Assembly: GCA_011049795.1 (NCBI GenBank)
Contig: DRHD01000393.1
Coordinates: 1-9,196, forward strand
Source: Porticoccus sp.
GTDB lineage: Bacteria; Pseudomonadota; Gammaproteobacteria; Pseudomonadales; Porticoccaceae
Length of the DNA stretch: 9,196 bases
Reading direction: 5' to 3'
Positions 7,441-9,196 of the stretch are shown piece by piece (position 1 is the first letter of the stretch; each line of letters begins with the position of its first letter). A program made the translations under genes and the position numbers. The notes under the pieces are model-generated. The model was not told the DNA's origin, did no database searches, and was given only the letters and a program-made list of their open reading frames with translations.

Positions 7441-9196
7441 TTAGACCGTTGAGTCGGCAACTAGAGTGCCGTCAGCGACCAGATCTGCAAGATTAACACC
7501 AGTAACACCGGTTAAAACAATCTCTTGGTCTGGGGTTCCAAAGTCATTAGAGCCATCAACATCAATACTAAGGGTAGTGTCACCACCAGCAGCCGAAACA
7601 CTAATGTAGTTAGCCAAATCAATCAAATCAGAGGTGTCCTCGCCCACCAGCAAATCAGACAGGTTAAGAACATCACCCTCAGTTGCATTGTAAGCACCAC
7701 CATCTGACCGGTTGAAGTCAGTGACCGTATCGACACCTTCATCGCCTAAGTTCCATTGGAATATGTCTGCACCAGTACCACCTGTTAGAATGTCTGAGCC
7801 AGTACCACCTATTAGAACGTCAGCAACAGCATCACTACCAACCAGCACGTCATTACCTGAGGTGCCTACGACAGCTTCAACAGTTATCGCATCTCCTGAA
7901 TCACCATCTATGACGATACTAAAGCTCTGAGAATCAGTATCGCCGTCAGCATCAACAATCTCTATACCAATGTTTTGAAAAGATAGATCCGCTGGCAGGA
8001 TATCTTCATCTGCACCAACCTCAATACCATTCAAACGGAACGAGCCATCAGCCTCTGCACTAACAACTTCAACGCCGTAGATATCATCACCTTTTACGTA
8101 GTTTCCATCAGGTGTAACAGCAGACCAATCTTGCTCACTGATTTGAATAACTTGACCAGATGTAACATTAATCGTTATTTCATCCCAAGATAACAAATCA
8201 GCCGCTGTATACACTTTTACAATGATATCCGCATCTGATATACCACCGGTATAACCTTCAGTCATGAACTTAAAGTCACCAATCGCAGATGGTGTAGTGT
8301 CATCAATATCACTCACAAAAGAGAATAATATCGACTCATCTAGTTGATTCGTTTGACCTTGGCTTCCTTTAACTGCCCAACCATTGGCACTAGTGTTCAC
8401 CAAATCGTCATCTGAAGCGCCGCCGCCGCCACCAAATTCAGCCAGATTACCATCACCATCACTACCAGAAACGATAATATTAAAGTCCGCAACTGCATTA
8501 TCTAAGTCTACAAGTAAAGAACCCGCTGGGCCCCCTGCCGTCGCGCTAGTAGCAGCAATAGGAATAAAGACAACATCGCCTTCTCTGGAAATAACTTCCA
8601 GAGAATCCGTTCCATCAGCATTCAGTGTTAGAACGCCAACGAGATCAGCTCCTTCAAACAAGTTCAATACGATCTGAGACTCTGTCTGAGTATCTACCAC
8701 AACATTTGCTGGAAGCGTTAAATTAACACTACCAAAACCGTCAGCACCATAATCCCAATCAGCAAATTGTTTGATATAGGTTGTATCAGTATCAGGATTT
8801 AATGCAGAAATCGTGACTATTGAATCAAGATCAGCGCCGTCATTTACCAAGTTAAAGAACGGCGTATCATCTGAGCGTGACGCACTGTCAGTCGCTGTGT
8901 CACCATCATTGTCGGTAACTACCGCATCCGCAGCAATGTTATACGTCGTACCTGCGTTGTAAGTGGTGGTTTGAGCGGCATCAATACTCCAGGTGCCATC
9001 TAGATTGTCCGTCGCAGCCACCGCAACACCGTTCACGGTCACAACCAGTGAGGTCAACGCTAGGGTTGGGTCACCACCGGAGTACGTTAATGTACCGCCA
9101 CCGGTAATGTTACCGTCCACATCGACATCAAATGCGGTGATCGCAAGATCAACAGTAGGCGTTGCATCACTACCTGTATCACCATCGGTCGCGGTA
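7441..9196 (-). CDS. C-terminal part of a giant LapA/RTX-type adhesin secreted by a type I system (5' end beyond the window)
   Basis: The frame is open from the right edge to TAA at 7441-7443 and gives 584 residues; a GTG at 9118-9120 is internal, not a start. The sequence is acidic, rich in Asp, Gly and Thr, and cysteine-free, as expected for Ca-binding type I secreted adhesins. From the edge there is the tail of one Ig-like/VCBS-like repeat linked by DGDT motifs (4-7, 97-100, 417-420), then at least two beta-rich modules (about 115-250 and 265-430) separated by a five-glycine linker. RTX nonapeptides follow (about 443-480: GTSGNDVLVG, GGTGSDILT, GGTGADIFQ), then a C-terminal target region of the VCA0849-type (DTVTDFN, DVLNLSDLL, SIDVDG). 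This end carries the secretion signal and leaves the cell first. The LapG-cleaved retention module would be at the unseen N-terminus. Its location beside lapG and lapD supports a LapA-type role, but the overall size is unknown. Confidence 0.88.
   Translation of the reverse strand, partial: TATDGDTGSDATPTVDLAITAFDVDVDGNITGGGTLTYSGGDPTLALTSLVVTVNGVAVAATDNLDGTWSIDAAQTTTYNAGTTYNIAADAVVTDNDGDTATDSASRSDDTPFFNLVNDGADLDSIVTISALNPDTDTTYIKQFADWDYGADGFGSVNLTLPANVVVDTQTESQIVLNLFEGADLVGVLTLNADGTDSLEVISREGDVVFIPIAATSATAGGPAGSLLVDLDNAVADFNIIVSGSDGDGNLAEFGGGGGASDDDLVNTSANGWAVKGSQGQTNQLDESILFSFVSDIDDTTPSAIGDFKFMTEGYTGGISDADIIVKVYTAADLLSWDEITINVTSGQVIQISEQDWSAVTPDGNYVKGDDIYGVEVVSAEADGSFRLNGIEVGADEDILPADLSFQNIGIEIVDADGDTDSQSFSIVIDGDSGDAITVEAVVGTSGNDVLVGSDAVADVLIGGTGSDILTGGTGADIFQWNLGDEGVDTVTDFNRSDGGAYNATEGDVLNLSDLLVGEDTSDLIDLANYISVSAAGGDTTLSIDVDGSNDFGTPDQEIVLTGVTGVNLADLVADGTLVADSTV
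7765..7818 (-). repeat. 27-bp RTX nonapeptide repeats
   Basis: Two near-identical 27-bp units (7765-7791 and 7792-7818) share CCAGTACCACCT and TTAGAA on the plus strand and encode GGTGSDILT and GGTGADIFQ-like nonapeptides that bind calcium in a beta-roll. A more diverged unit precedes them (up to about 7869). The array is short compared with many RTX proteins. Confidence 0.85.

Noticed and set aside
7765..7870. Short direct repeats that could suggest a CRISPR array.
   Set aside because: Repeats are contiguous 27-bp coding units without spacers and translate to RTX nonapeptides.
8384..8677. Plus-strand Pro/Ser-rich frames antisense to the adhesin (also 7712-7930).
   Set aside because: The composition is what results from reading the opposite strand of Gly/Asp/Thr-rich repeat DNA; no independent gene signals are seen.

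Overview
The window looks like a piece of a gammaproteobacterial chromosome, probably from an aquatic or marine lineage related to Pseudomonadales, Cellvibrionales or Alteromonadales. The evidence is a gltX next to a tRNA-Ala(GGC), a full Lap-type biofilm-adhesion module (LapD, LapG and the C-terminus of a giant acidic RTX adhesin), Gram-negative outer-membrane and FUSC membrane proteins, and moderate base composition. Lineage is inferred from family resemblance; no search was run.

Left part (1-2464). The minus strand carries a truncated FUSC-family transporter that uses a GTG start. Its missing C-terminal half is partly present, in inverted orientation, at the very left edge (3 to about 143, plus strand). 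The two pieces meet head to head near 141-150, which means either a real inversion that broke the gene or a chimeric assembly or amplification join. Upstream of the FUSC gene on the same strand lies a predicted outer-membrane beta-barrel protein. Its exported N-terminus is histidine-rich and built from a duplicated 54-bp unit.

Middle (2465-4555). gltX, then a short duplicated tRNA 5' fragment, then tRNA-Ala(GGC) with encoded CCA and a strong terminator, all on the minus strand. This is housekeeping translation.

Right part (4556-9196). lapD (minus) and lapG (plus) are divergent across 177 bp. lapG converges with a large adhesin gene (minus) across a symmetric bidirectional terminator. In the characterised Lap system, LapD is an inner-membrane c-di-GMP receptor with inactive GGDEF and EAL domains. 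When c-di-GMP is high, LapD sequesters the periplasmic, calcium-dependent cysteine protease LapG. When c-di-GMP falls, LapG is released, clips the N-terminal retention module of the LapA-type adhesin, and the cell detaches. The window has the sensor, the protease and the secretion-signal end of the adhesin. The adhesin N-terminus (retention module and cleavage site) and the type I secretion genes would lie beyond the right edge.

I do not see a wholly new system. The most unusual points are the inverted FUSC join, the duplicated tRNA 5' end, the His-rich tandem duplication and the divergent lapD/lapG layout.
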